This document shows, in pieces, positions 16,401 through 23,264 of a stretch of 46,872 bases of DNA (its first letter is position 1; each line of letters starts with the position of its first letter). A program made the translations under genes and the position numbers. Location of the stretch: the NCBI GenBank assembly GCA_017505785.1, contig JAFVOQ010000052.1:1-46872 (forward strand). The letters run 5' to 3'. The DNA is from Clostridia bacterium. GTDB lineage: Bacteria; Bacillota; Clostridia; Oscillospirales; CAG-272. Under the pieces are notes generated by a model. That model was not told the origin of the DNA. It saw nothing but the letters and a program-made list of their open reading frames with translations, and ran no database searches.

Positions 16401-17319
16401 CGTTTGCATCAAACGTAACACCCGTAAGATATCCAAGCTTGACACCCGAAAACAGCTCCCCGTAAGCACCGCTTGTAAGGAGTGCCAATGGACGATCTGC
16501 AAGCGTTTCAATCAACAAGGGACTGAGCATTTCGGGGGGGAGGAGTGAGAGAATGTAGCCGAATTTTAAGTTCTCTGCAATCACAGTACCCGCATCTTCC
16601 GACATTAGCTGATCAAGCGGTAGCGAAAACAGGTCGGTTGGAAGCTTTTCAAGCGTTTCCTCAGGGAGACTGATACCGTAATGCTTGATAAGCGAATCAA
16701 GCGTATGGTTTGCAAGATCAGCACGCACCGCGTTAAGATCCGCCACCAGCTCTAAAATAGAGGTGCTCGTCAAATCAATTTCGCCGTTTGAGGTGAGATA
16801 TTCATCCGCATTTTCGGCAATGCCGAATTTCTGCAGCACATCAATGGTAAGGCCGCTGAAGGCGTAGTAAAATATGCCCACCACAGAGCCATAGGCAATC
16901 GCCATACCAAGCAAAAGCGTGAGAATAAAGCGAAGAAGCGCACCGAAAACACGCAGCACATAGTGCTTTTTACGGGGGCGTCTTTCCTTTTTTGCTTTTT
17001 TCTCCTTTTTTACCTTTTTGGCTTTCTTTTCTTTTTTATGTTTTTGTTTCCCCTCTGAAGGCTCCTCGGCGGCACTCGGCTCCGAGGATGCGGAAGCTTC
17101 CTCCTTTAAAACCGGAAGCATTGGAGCCGCCGCAGGTATCTGCTCCATAGGAGTATCGGTGGTTTGTGCGGAATTGCACGCGTCCTCAGCTACAGCAGCG
17201 GTTGGCTCTGCGTTCTGCGGCGAATCGCTCTCCACAGGGGTGCTTTCCACCTCTTTTTCCAGCTCATCAGAGCTCTGCTCTGCCAAATTTTGTTCAAACT
17301 TGTTTTGCTCTTGATCCAT
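13465..17319 (-). CDS. Membrane-anchored extracellular tandem-repeat protein, function unknown
   Basis: This 1284-residue protein has an acidic N-terminus (1-90), a very Lys-rich stretch (91-118), one membrane helix at about 121-153, and then some 1100 residues expected outside the cell. From about residue 390 onward roughly 14 imperfect repeats of 60-80 residues recur. Each has a pattern like LADxPLSDLL, a short acidic spacer, LGDxLGYT, and then DGxWY or DTWY followed by PVTGV. Some repeats contain DxDxDG-type loops such as DTDDDGEGDTW. I do not recognise the family. The start at 17319 is an ATG preceded by AGGGGAAA; an upstream TTG is possible but lies closer to the site. It sits between ssrA and smpB on the same strand. 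A structural surface role is plausible, but nothing proves it. Confidence 0.82.
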   Translation of the reverse strand: MDQEQNKFEQNLAEQSSDELEKEVESTPVESDSPQNAEPTAAVAEDACNSAQTTDTPMEQIPAAAPMLPVLKEEASASSEPSAAEEPSEGKQKHKKEKKAKKVKKEKKAKKERRPRKKHYVLRVFGALLRFILTLLLGMAIAYGSVVGIFYYAFSGLTIDVLQKFGIAENADEYLTSNGEIDLTSTSILELVADLNAVRADLANHTLDSLIKHYGISLPEETLEKLPTDLFSLPLDQLMSEDAGTVIAENLKFGYILSLLPPEMLSPLLIETLADRPLALLTSGAYGELFSGVKLGYLTGVTFDANGDVTYVDAENPTLQEVMATLDLGRVLEAATQNGDLLGVFATDIGTQEIRPLLGGIISGALLEKMCEGLYIKDVILPDGQTGRYHFDLNALTSALHLGDVLGYTYVNGTWYQEYTDNGDAADDVAATKMNAVLADIALSDVLGGTLSLDESFEDVYFGDLQSGYTRGDAITEPLPDSEELVVVGYQWLKDGSVLGKMQQELANIAITDLLNGKMDINKTLGSLYLGDMQGYTYREITDADTGAVIGHKWVKITAGVEEEISPVLAAIADVSVSAILNGELDLVGAMGDLTLGDVQSYTLGNDGRWYREVVVGTEITLQYVGAVQNSIADVPLADIMNGEFSLTGVFAELRMGDAMGYERGDVSVPADPDDASSYDQYAFFEKDGTTGTLTPVSGTMLELANLPLSDVLDGKVNFEDTVRNMTLAEALDYTEHDGVWYSAYTDDGDPANDVAVTGVLAVLADKRINELNSQTLDVIAFGEVLGYTHEDTDENGTPDTWYNGEEPAVGITASLADLTLGNLSDGDALAAKLREISLADAMGYQLVDGTWYSAYSDDGDDSNDTKLTGVLKVLADKPLNEIDSATIEGIALGDAIGYIYTDTNGDGTPDAWYNGDEPATGIMAKMADLTVAQLRNSSAVADKLGEVQLFEVLNYKKVEGQWQNSNGQPVSGVMSYLMETTVGDIEGKINEMPLGYAFGFYCDANTGKWYKDKEMTTEPAGITASLAGIHLGNAQAELEDMQIGDLLGYTYKDTDDDGEGDTWYEKEKPVTGLNLVLADLPISDLGNSDKVAAAMQQAKLGESLGFKNVEGKWYKTKTDSAGNTVADMDAPVTGLIGALADTKIGGLESDVKTVKIGTMLELTEEDGVWYDGNGTAVKGAVSVLAKSDLSTLSDNINNMTVADLWNDSERTGILKAISGDTKISELDKAIQECTVDALVTAGVLEVGTAQALFFDVKMPGWRTYNVVDFINGMLKLDVFSLVP

Positions 17320-17359
17320 TGCCAATTTCCCCTTTTATATCATTGAATATTATGGAATG

Positions 17360-17839
17360 TCAATACTCTCTGTTACCGCCCTTAAAAGCGCGCTCCATAT
17401 CGCGCTTGGCGGCATTTTTCGCCATATCCTCGCGTTTGTCGTAAAGCTTTTTACCTCTGCACAGTCCAATCTCCATTTTCACGCGCGATCCCGAAAAATA
17501 AAGCGACAAGGGAATGACGGAAAATCCCTTCTCCTGCGCCTTGCCCAAAAGGCGCAAGATTTCACGCTTGTGCATCAAAAGCTTTTTGGGGCGAAGCGGA
17601 TCGCGATTGAAGATATTTCCCTTTTCATACGGGCTGATGTGTACGCCAAGTGCAAATATCTCTCCGTTTTTGAAGGAACAGTAAGAATCCTTTAAATTGA
17701 CTGTACCTGCGCGCAGGCTTTTCACCTCAGTGCCGAAAAGCTCAACGCCCGCCTCAAATTTTTCATCCACAAAATAATCGTGCCACGCCTTTTTGTTTTG
17801 TGTAATATTTCGCGTAGGCTTTTTTTGTTTTTCAATCAT
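17360..17839 (-). CDS. smpB: SsrA-binding protein SmpB
   Basis: This 159-residue RNA-binding protein escorts tmRNA to stalled ribosomes and mimics the tRNA anticodon arm in the decoding site. Recognisable parts are NKKAWHDYFVDEKFEAGVEL, GTEVKSLRAGTVNLKDSY, and the Lys/Arg-rich C-terminal tail KLYDKREDMAKNAAKRDMER that enters the mRNA channel. Length matches the family. The start at 17839 has AAGGAG six bases upstream; 36 upstream codons of open frame are not conserved in the family. The tmRNA gene lies downstream on the same strand beyond the large repeat protein, so both partners of trans-translation are linked. Confidence 0.96.
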   Translation of the reverse strand: MIEKQKKPTRNITQNKKAWHDYFVDEKFEAGVELFGTEVKSLRAGTVNLKDSYCSFKNGEIFALGVHISPYEKGNIFNRDPLRPKKLLMHKREILRLLGKAQEKGFSVIPLSLYFSGSRVKMEIGLCRGKKLYDKREDMAKNAAKRDMERAFKGGNREY

Positions 17840-17891
17840 GATGTACTCCTTGCCCGACCTTAAAGCTAAGCTTTGCCACCGTGGGCGATCT

Positions 17892-18326
17892 TTAATCAGC
17901 AGCGCAAGAGGAGCATGCGCGCGTTTTGCCCGCCCCTGTAGCCGCACTTACCGTGCCCGATTGCACGTTTTGTTTCCCCTTAATGTAGCGACACTCACTG
18001 TCGGTGTGATATACGCTGCCGCCCGATAGCCAAAAGACGGTTGCTTGCGGTGTGGGCTCCTCGGGGGCAGAAGGCTGCTCCTGCTCGGAAGGATTCTCCG
18101 GCGTTGTTGGCTGTTCGGGAGTTGCGGGCTGCTCGGGAGCCGGATCTTCCCCCGGAGCCTGCGGTGTGTTATCCTTTTCGCCCAACAGCGACTCACGCAG
18201 GGCGGCGACATCACTTGCAGACAGCGGTGTGCCTGCGTCAAAGGGCTCCTCTGCGGCACATGCCGCTGTACTGATAACAAGCAAAATCCCTATTAATATA
18301 AAAAAGCAGTTTTTTATCGCTCTCAT
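17892..18326 (-). CDS. Small secreted lipoprotein-like protein with Cys/His C-terminal motif
   Basis: This 144-residue protein has a signal peptide whose hydrophobic core FFILIGILLVIS ends at TAAC, a near-lipobox with the Cys at residue 23. A Pro/Glu-rich linker (PEQPTTPEN-type repeats) spans about 55-95, and a C-terminal motif follows, VYHTDSECRYI ... RACSSC. The His and Cys spacing resembles small extracytoplasmic domains with YHxxxCxxI and CxxC that may bind a metal, which is inference from family resemblance. Its ATG overlaps the TGA of the XRE/TPR regulator (ATGA), and GGAGG lies in the regulator's last codons, so the two are translationally coupled. smpB follows 53 bases downstream. Confidence 0.75.
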   Translation of the reverse strand: MRAIKNCFFILIGILLVISTAACAAEEPFDAGTPLSASDVAALRESLLGEKDNTPQAPGEDPAPEQPATPEQPTTPENPSEQEQPSAPEEPTPQATVFWLSGGSVYHTDSECRYIKGKQNVQSGTVSAATGAGKTRACSSCAAD

Positions 18327-19210
18327 GCTTCCTCCAACAAACGCTCAAGCAGCCCCATGCGTGATGAAGAAAATTCATAAGCACGCTTATAATCGTCATT
18401 TTGGCGACAGCATAGCTCCATATCACCAAAAACCTCGTACATTAAAACACCAACGTTAAGTGCATCACTCGACAGCAATTTTTCATAGGCACCAAGTGCT
18501 GCGGCCGTTTCACCGTTTCGCATAAGAGAAAGTGCTTTAAGACGGGCGGCATATACCGTCCCCTCATTACGGGAAAGATACGCGGCAACCTCACCCACGC
18601 GCCCGTCATCGAGTGCCTCCTTAGCAAGCACGTAGGAGCAAAAATCGTCACCCACAGATTTAGCGGTTTCGATCTCGCTTGTTTCCAACATATCCGATGT
18701 AAGTGTTGGCGAAAGCAAGGAAAGATAACGGAAATATACCGCCGCACGCGTGCGGATCCATGCAGTATCGTAAACGGTATTTTTTGCCGCGGAAATGGCG
18801 CGGTCAAAGCCTGCCGCCGCCGCACGCAACCTGCCGCTGTCAAACGCCTCCTTGGCAATATGATATTCGCACTCTGCACGGATCAATGCGACCTCGTCGT
18901 CAAAGCTATCGCCCAAATTGGCGTTAAGTGTGGCAATACAGCCTATATAATCTCCTGCCAGCAAGGCGCGGCGAACGTTTGGCATTGCCGCCATTTTGCG
19001 GTATGCAAAATCATCACCCTCCTCGGCAAGCAAATACCCAACGGGGACGTTTAGCCGCGACGCAATATAGCACGCAGTGGGCAGCGACGGCAACGCCGCC
19101 CCACGCTCAATGGTGCATAGCATATTGCGTGTGATCTGATCGCCTGCAAGATCTGCTTGTGTCATAAGCTTTTCAAGGCGCAGATTTCTTATTTTTTCCC
19201 CAACGTTCAT
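18323..19210 (-). CDS. XRE-family regulator with TPR-like C-terminal domain
   Basis: This 295-residue protein has an N-terminal helix-turn-helix at about residues 5-60 (MTQADLAGDQITRNMLCTIERG). The helical region that follows has TPR-like pairs such as AFDSGRLRAAAAGFDRAI and LMRNGETAAALGAYEKLL. This layout is found in peptide-sensing or stress regulators of Firmicutes, and no hydrophobic segment is present. It is co-transcribed and overlaps with the lipoprotein gene, which suggests the regulator controls or responds to that surface product. A promoter lies upstream. Confidence 0.82.
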   Translation of the reverse strand: MNVGEKIRNLRLEKLMTQADLAGDQITRNMLCTIERGAALPSLPTACYIASRLNVPVGYLLAEEGDDFAYRKMAAMPNVRRALLAGDYIGCIATLNANLGDSFDDEVALIRAECEYHIAKEAFDSGRLRAAAAGFDRAISAAKNTVYDTAWIRTRAAVYFRYLSLLSPTLTSDMLETSEIETAKSVGDDFCSYVLAKEALDDGRVGEVAAYLSRNEGTVYAARLKALSLMRNGETAAALGAYEKLLSSDALNVGVLMYEVFGDMELCCRQNDDYKRAYEFSSSRMGLLERLLEEA

Positions 19211-19252
19211 GTGGTGAGCCTTCCTTTTTTACGAAAAGTAAATATCATTTAC

Positions 19253-19282
19253 AGTATATCACGTATATGCTATGCGTGTCAA
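19253..19282 (-). promoter_or_regulatory. Promoter of the XRE/TPR-lipoprotein pair
   Basis: TTGACA (19277-19282) and TATACT (19253-19258) on the minus strand are 18 bases apart. The predicted start is about 36 bases before the ATG. Confidence 0.7.
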
Positions 19283-19359
19283 GGGAAATTGCAAGAATAA
19301 CATAAAATATAAGAAAGATTTTTGCGACAAAAATCGAGTGTTTCACACCAAATTGAAAT

Positions 19360-19755
19360 TTAACTAATCCACCATTCGGGTGTGATTTCGCCAAGCTTTA
19401 CCGTGCGGCCCGTAGAATAATCCAGCATGATTTCAATATCGTGATATTTCCCTGCCATCAGCTGTACCATAAGCTCACGGCAAGCGCCGCAAGGCGCACC
19501 GTTTGAGCCGTCGGGAAGAATACACAACACCTTGTCAATTTCCTGCTCACCGTTGGTGATCATATTAAAAATCGCATTTCTCTCGGCACAAATCCCAAGT
19601 GTGGAGCAAGTGTCTATGCACACGCCTGTATATATTTTGCCTGATTTTGAGCAAATGGCGGCCGCCACCTCACCGCAGGTGACATATTCGGAAATTCTGC
19701 GTTCATGCAGCACCTCTTTTGCTGCATGATACATTTTAGCCCAAATTTTATCCAT
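19360..19755 (-). CDS. Cytidine deaminase family protein
   Basis: This 131-residue protein carries the zinc and catalytic signature of the CDA superfamily: CAERNAIFNM with the first Cys ligand and the catalytic Glu, and PCGACRELM with the other two Cys. The length fits homotetrameric cytidine deaminases, but several residues and the C-terminus also resemble blasticidin-S deaminase-type members, so the substrate is not certain. It would act in pyrimidine salvage in the cytoplasm. The start at 19755 follows GAAGGGA; the longer frame adds 37 residues unlike the family. It lies alone between the XRE unit and the ribosomal operon. Confidence 0.88.
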   Translation of the reverse strand: MDKIWAKMYHAAKEVLHERRISEYVTCGEVAAAICSKSGKIYTGVCIDTCSTLGICAERNAIFNMITNGEQEIDKVLCILPDGSNGAPCGACRELMVQLMAGKYHDIEIMLDYSTGRTVKLGEITPEWWIS

Positions 19756-19869
19756 AAAGCATTTCCCTTCAGCTTCAAGTTTATCTAACGGTTGTATTAT
19801 GCCATAAATTTTGCTAAAAGTAAATAGAAAAATAAAAGAGTTTACAGTTATGAGCTTGTTTTGCAAGCG

Positions 19870-20018
19870 TTATGATACGCCTACGGCGCAACTATGATTT
19901 TGCCTTTGGCAAAAGTTATGATGTGATTGCCCTTTTCACTTTCAACTGTGCCGTGAGGCACATCATAACTTGGCGTGGCCAATCTAAACTGATAACTTGC
20001 CGTAAGGCAATCATAACT
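19870..20018. repeat. Tract of five small hairpins joined by GTTATGAT/ATCATAAC motifs
   Basis: Short stems occur at 19878-19888, 19898-19914, 19947-19962, 19970-19982 and 19997-20010. They are separated by variants of GTTATGAT or its complement. AAGTTATGATGTG (19913-19925) and its exact complement (19959-19971) form a 13-bp larger inverted repeat. No coding frame is credible here. Confidence 0.65.
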
Positions 20019-20035
20019 GTTCTCAAAGAGATAAC

Positions 20036-20068
20036 AAAAAGCACTTCGCGTGATGCGAAGTGCTTTTT
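20036..20068 (-). terminator. Bidirectional terminator after rpsI
   Basis: A 14-bp stem AAAAAGCACTTCGC (20036-20049) with its complement (20055-20068) has a 5-nt loop. A second small hairpin TTTCGACC-aaa-GGTCGAAA (20073-20091) touches the rpsI stop codon. Confidence 0.85.
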
Positions 20069-20091
20069 GAAGTTTCGACCAAAGGTCGAAA

Positions 20092-20493
20092 TTATCTCTT
20101 GGAGAACTGAGGTGCGCGACGAGCGCCTTTGAGACCGTACTTCTTTCTCTCCTTCATGCGAGGATCGCGGCGAAGGAAGCCTGCTGCCTTGAGGGCTGCA
20201 CGGTAGTTGGGATCAGCCTGAAGCAGTGCGCGGGCAAGGCCGTGGCGGATAGCGCCTGCCTGACCCGAAATGCCACCGCCGGTAACGGTGGTGATGATAT
20301 CAAACTTACCGGTGGTACCGGTAACGCCGAAGGGCTGGTTTACGATAAGCTTAAGCGTTTCAAGACCGAAGTAATCGTCAACGTCGCGGCCGTTGATGGT
20401 GATCACGCCCGTACCGGGAACGATGCGAACGCGAGCAACGGATTTCTTTCTTCTGCCGGTGCCGTAGAAGTAAGGCTTTGCACTTGTATACAT
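20092..20493 (-). CDS. rpsI: 30S ribosomal protein S9
   Basis: This 133-residue small-subunit protein sits near the P site. The start region [20 protein letters not shown], the middle [19 protein letters not shown], and the C-terminal [19 protein letters not shown] with its terminal Lys-Arg tail are diagnostic. It is the second gene of the usual rplM-rpsI operon, 23 bases after rplM. Confidence 0.98.
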   Translation of the reverse strand: MYTSAKPYFYGTGRRKKSVARVRIVPGTGVITINGRDVDDYFGLETLKLIVNQPFGVTGTTGKFDIITTVTGGGISGQAGAIRHGLARALLQADPNYRAALKAAGFLRRDPRMKERKKYGLKGARRAPQFSKR

Positions 20494-20516
20494 ATCAATT
20501 TACCTTCCTTTCCAAA

Positions 20517-20939
20517 TTACAGCACGATGGGCTTTTGTGCTTCGTGCTTGTGTGCATCGCCTGCGTAAACCTTAAGACGGGTAGCAGCCTTTGCACCAAG
20601 TTTGTTGTGGGGAAGCATGCCTTTTACGGCAAGCTCCATTGCTTTTTCGGGCTTGGTTGCCATAAGGGTCTTGTACTGAACGGACTTAAGACCACCGATG
20701 TAACCGGAGTGATGATGATAGTATTTGTCCTCAAGCTTGTTGCCTGTGAGAACTGCCTTGTCGGCATTGATAATGATAACGAACTCGCCGCAATCGACAT
20801 GAGGGGTGAACTCAGGGCGATGCTTGCCGCGCAGAATGGTAGCGGCCTCAACAGCGGTTTTACCGAGGGGCTTGTTAGCCGCATCGATGACAAACCAACG
20901 ACGCTCGATCGTTTCGGCTTTTGCCATGAAAGTGGACAT
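20517..20939 (-). CDS. rplM: 50S ribosomal protein L13
   Basis: This 140-residue large-subunit protein has typical features: the N-terminal [37 protein letters not shown], and the [15 protein letters not shown] block. It is an early assembly protein of the 50S subunit. It heads the rplM-rpsI operon under a consensus promoter, and GGAGG precedes the start codon at 20939. Confidence 0.98.
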   Translation of the reverse strand: MSTFMAKAETIERRWFVIDAANKPLGKTAVEAATILRGKHRPEFTPHVDCGEFVIIINADKAVLTGNKLEDKYYHHHSGYIGGLKSVQYKTLMATKPEKAMELAVKGMLPHNKLGAKAATRLKVYAGDAHKHEAQKPIVL

Positions 20940-20982
20940 GATGTTTCCTCCATAATTTTACGTTAATTTTTTCGACCTGCAC

Positions 20983-21011
20983 ATTATAGCATAAGCAAAA
21001 CACCTTGTCAA
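20983..21011 (-). promoter_or_regulatory. rplM-rpsI promoter
   Basis: TTGACA (21006-21011) and TATAAT (20983-20988) are exact consensus hexamers 17 bases apart on the minus strand. Confidence 0.9.
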
Positions 21012-21188
21012 CCCTTTTTTTCAAAAAAATCCGAAATTTTTAATTTAGCACTATATAACCTCTCGTTTCCTCCGTTTTTCGCCCGTTTTGCTATGTCTTT
21101 CGCAGTCGCCATATCATTTTTTTGCGTACTATTTTATGTTTCCACGGCATACACTCAGAAGGAACCAATATTATATGGAGGTAAAAAA

Positions 21189-22142
21189 ATGATAACCCGC
21201 TTCAAGCCAGAAGGAATGTTAGATAAAACACCAGAAAACAAGGAGGCACTCTCCTCCCCCGCAGCTCTTGAGCGCGCATGGCGCACAGGTGAGATCTTGG
21301 AGGCGCCCGTTCTGCTTTGCGACAACCGCATGCGCCTGCACGTGGATCTTGGCTGCATGCGCGGCATTATGGAGCGCGAGGAGGCGTTATACTGTCGCCC
21401 CACGGAAACATTAAAGGATATTGCCATTATTACGCGTGTGGGAAAAACGGTGGCATTTCGGATCCTAAGGTTTACACAGGAAAACGGCGAGCGCGTGGCA
21501 ATTCTTTCACGGCGCGAGGTACAGCGCGACTGTATTTATGAATTTCTCTCGCACCTCACACCGGGGGACATCATACCCGCGCGCGTGACGCATCTTGAAA
21601 ACTACGGCGCGTTTGTGGATATCGGCTGCGGCGTTTCTTCCCTTTTATCCATTGACTGTATTTCGGTATCCCGTATTTCACACCCGCGCGATCGCCTAAC
21701 GTGCGGTATGTATTTAAACGTAGTGATCAAGAGCATTGACAAGGAGCTCAGCCGTATTTTTGTAACACTAAAGGAGCTGCTCGGCACATGGGAGGAGAAC
21801 ACCGCAGGCTTCCGTGCAGGAGAAACGGTGGTTGGGCGCGTGCGCAGCATTGAAAGCTACGGCATTTTTGTAGAGCTCTCTCCAAATCTTGCGGGTCTTG
21901 CCGAGCTGCGCGGCAGCGGAAATACGCCCGTACGCTGTGCGGTGGGCGACACGGCAGCGGTATTTATCAAAAGTATTATTCCCGAGCGCATGAAGGTGAA
22001 GCTGGTCATTATAGACTCCTACCCCTCAAGCGAGCCGCCCGAGCCACTGCGCTACTACATAGATACCGAAAAGACCCGACACATCGACTATTGGGAATAC
22101 TCACCCTCCAGCAGTACGCGGCTGGTAGAAACAATATTTTGA
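21189..22142 (+). CDS. S1-domain RNA-binding protein
   Basis: This 317-residue protein has at least two clear S1 (OB-fold) domains. One is at about residues 120-195, beginning GDIIPARVTHLENYGAFVDI. Another is at about 210-275, with GETVVGRVRSIESYGIFVEL. A weaker copy may lie in the N-terminal 100 residues. It is shorter than standard ribosomal protein S1 and resembles the short S1-like proteins of Clostridia, which may bind mRNA or the ribosome. GGAGGT is placed six bases before the ATG at 21189, while the longer frame has no site. The gene is divergent from rplM and stands alone before a strong terminator. Confidence 0.82.
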   Translation: MITRFKPEGMLDKTPENKEALSSPAALERAWRTGEILEAPVLLCDNRMRLHVDLGCMRGIMEREEALYCRPTETLKDIAIITRVGKTVAFRILRFTQENGERVAILSRREVQRDCIYEFLSHLTPGDIIPARVTHLENYGAFVDIGCGVSSLLSIDCISVSRISHPRDRLTCGMYLNVVIKSIDKELSRIFVTLKELLGTWEENTAGFRAGETVVGRVRSIESYGIFVELSPNLAGLAELRGSGNTPVRCAVGDTAAVFIKSIIPERMKVKLVIIDSYPSSEPPEPLRYYIDTEKTRHIDYWEYSPSSSTRLVETIF

Positions 22143-22164
22143 TCGGCAACAGCTTATACAAAGC

Positions 22165-22204
22165 AAACCGCCTTTTCTGCTTTTGATAGCAGAAAAGGCG
22201 GTTT
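22165..22204 (+). terminator. Terminator after the S1-domain gene
   Basis: A 16-bp perfect stem (22165-22180 with 22189-22204) with an 8-nt loop ends in a T run on the plus strand. It also lies between the convergent S1 and ispE genes and may serve both. Confidence 0.85.
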
Positions 22205-22217
22205 TTCATTCAAATTT

Positions 22218-23093
22218 TTAAATTTTATCACTTTCCACCGTATGGCAATCATACGCGCGCACACCCACACTCTTCAGCTGATCGGCCGCACGCTTTGCCG
22301 CCGCGGCATCGGGGAAGATGCCAAAGACAGCAGGACCGCTACCACTCATCAGCACGCCAAGAGCCCCCTGTTTCATTAACATTGCCTTTAGCTCGGATAC
22401 GGCGGGGCGTAGGGGCTCGGTGACCTCCTCAAAACGATTAAAAAGTGCCGAAACGGTACCGAAAAGATCGCCATTTTGCATGGCGTTGATCAATGCCGTG
22501 GGCGTAGCCTCTGAGGTAAAGCTTGCATAGTCTTGATAACGGCGGTCGAGCAAGCCAAACGCTTGGGGCGTAGAAACGCCCTCTCCCGCAATTGCCACAA
22601 CAAGTGCTGCGTGCACACGGCTTGCAAGGGGCGAGATGCGCTCGCCAATACCGTGGCAAAGGCAGGTGCCGCCCCACACGCAAAAGGGCACATCGGCACC
22701 GATGCCGGCACCAAGTGCGGCAAGCTCCTCTACCGTAAAGCGATCCCCGTCAAGCGCATTGAGTGCCTTGAGGGTTGCCGCAGCATCGGCGGATCCCCCA
22801 CCAAGCCCCGCCGCCATGGGGATCTGCTTATCGAGCGTGATACGAACGCCGAAGGGCTTGCCGCGCAGTGCAAAATATGCACGTGCCGCACGCACAACAA
22901 GATTTGTTTCATCGTTGGGCAACCCACCCCCACTAAACGCAATCTCATCACCTTGTGTTTGTGCCACGGTGAGTGTATCGCAAAGCGAAACCGACTGCAT
23001 AACGCTGACTATATCGTGATAACCGTCCTCACGCTTGCCGACGACATCGAGAAACAAATTGATCTTGGCGTTTGCACGAACAGTTAAGGTCAT
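22218..23093 (-). CDS. ispE: 4-diphosphocytidyl-2-C-methyl-D-erythritol kinase
   Basis: This 291-residue GHMP kinase phosphorylates the 2-hydroxyl of CDP-methylerythritol in the MEP route to isoprenoids. The signatures are ANAKINLFLDVVGKREDGYH near the start, the ATP-binding PMAAGLGGGSADAAATLKAL, and the C-terminal MSGSGPAVFG. It has its own promoter and GGGAGGG before the start. Being alone, away from other isp genes, is common in Clostridia. Confidence 0.95.
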   Translation of the reverse strand: MTLTVRANAKINLFLDVVGKREDGYHDIVSVMQSVSLCDTLTVAQTQGDEIAFSGGGLPNDETNLVVRAARAYFALRGKPFGVRITLDKQIPMAAGLGGGSADAAATLKALNALDGDRFTVEELAALGAGIGADVPFCVWGGTCLCHGIGERISPLASRVHAALVVAIAGEGVSTPQAFGLLDRRYQDYASFTSEATPTALINAMQNGDLFGTVSALFNRFEEVTEPLRPAVSELKAMLMKQGALGVLMSGSGPAVFGIFPDAAAAKRAADQLKSVGVRAYDCHTVESDKI

Positions 23094-23129
23094 GCTCTGC
23101 CCTCCCTTACTAAAAGTTGTTTTTGTATA

Positions 23130-23158
23130 AGTATATCACACATTTTTCCTTATTTCAA
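23130..23158 (-). promoter_or_regulatory. ispE promoter
   Basis: TTGAAA (23153-23158) and TATACT (23130-23135) on the minus strand are 17 bases apart, about 30 bases upstream of the start codon. Confidence 0.7.
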
Positions 23159-23181
23159 CAAATAAAATTTATTCTTTTCAC

Positions 23182-23210
23182 TTGACGGAAAATAAAATAT
23201 TGATTATAAT
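23182..23210 (+). promoter_or_regulatory. Promoter of the AI-2E/DUF4234 gene
   Basis: TTGACG (23182-23187) and consensus TATAAT (23205-23210) are 17 bases apart on the plus strand, back to back with the ispE promoter. Confidence 0.75.
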
Positions 23211-23264
23211 ATTTATAATAAGCATACATAATTTATGCGTGCAATCTGCACACGGAGGGCAATG

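Noticed and set aside
17334..17363. TTGACA / TATAAA pair on the minus strand before the large repeat protein
   Set aside because: The start point would fall inside the ribosome binding site, leaving a leader of only about 8 nt, so it is probably not the working promoter.
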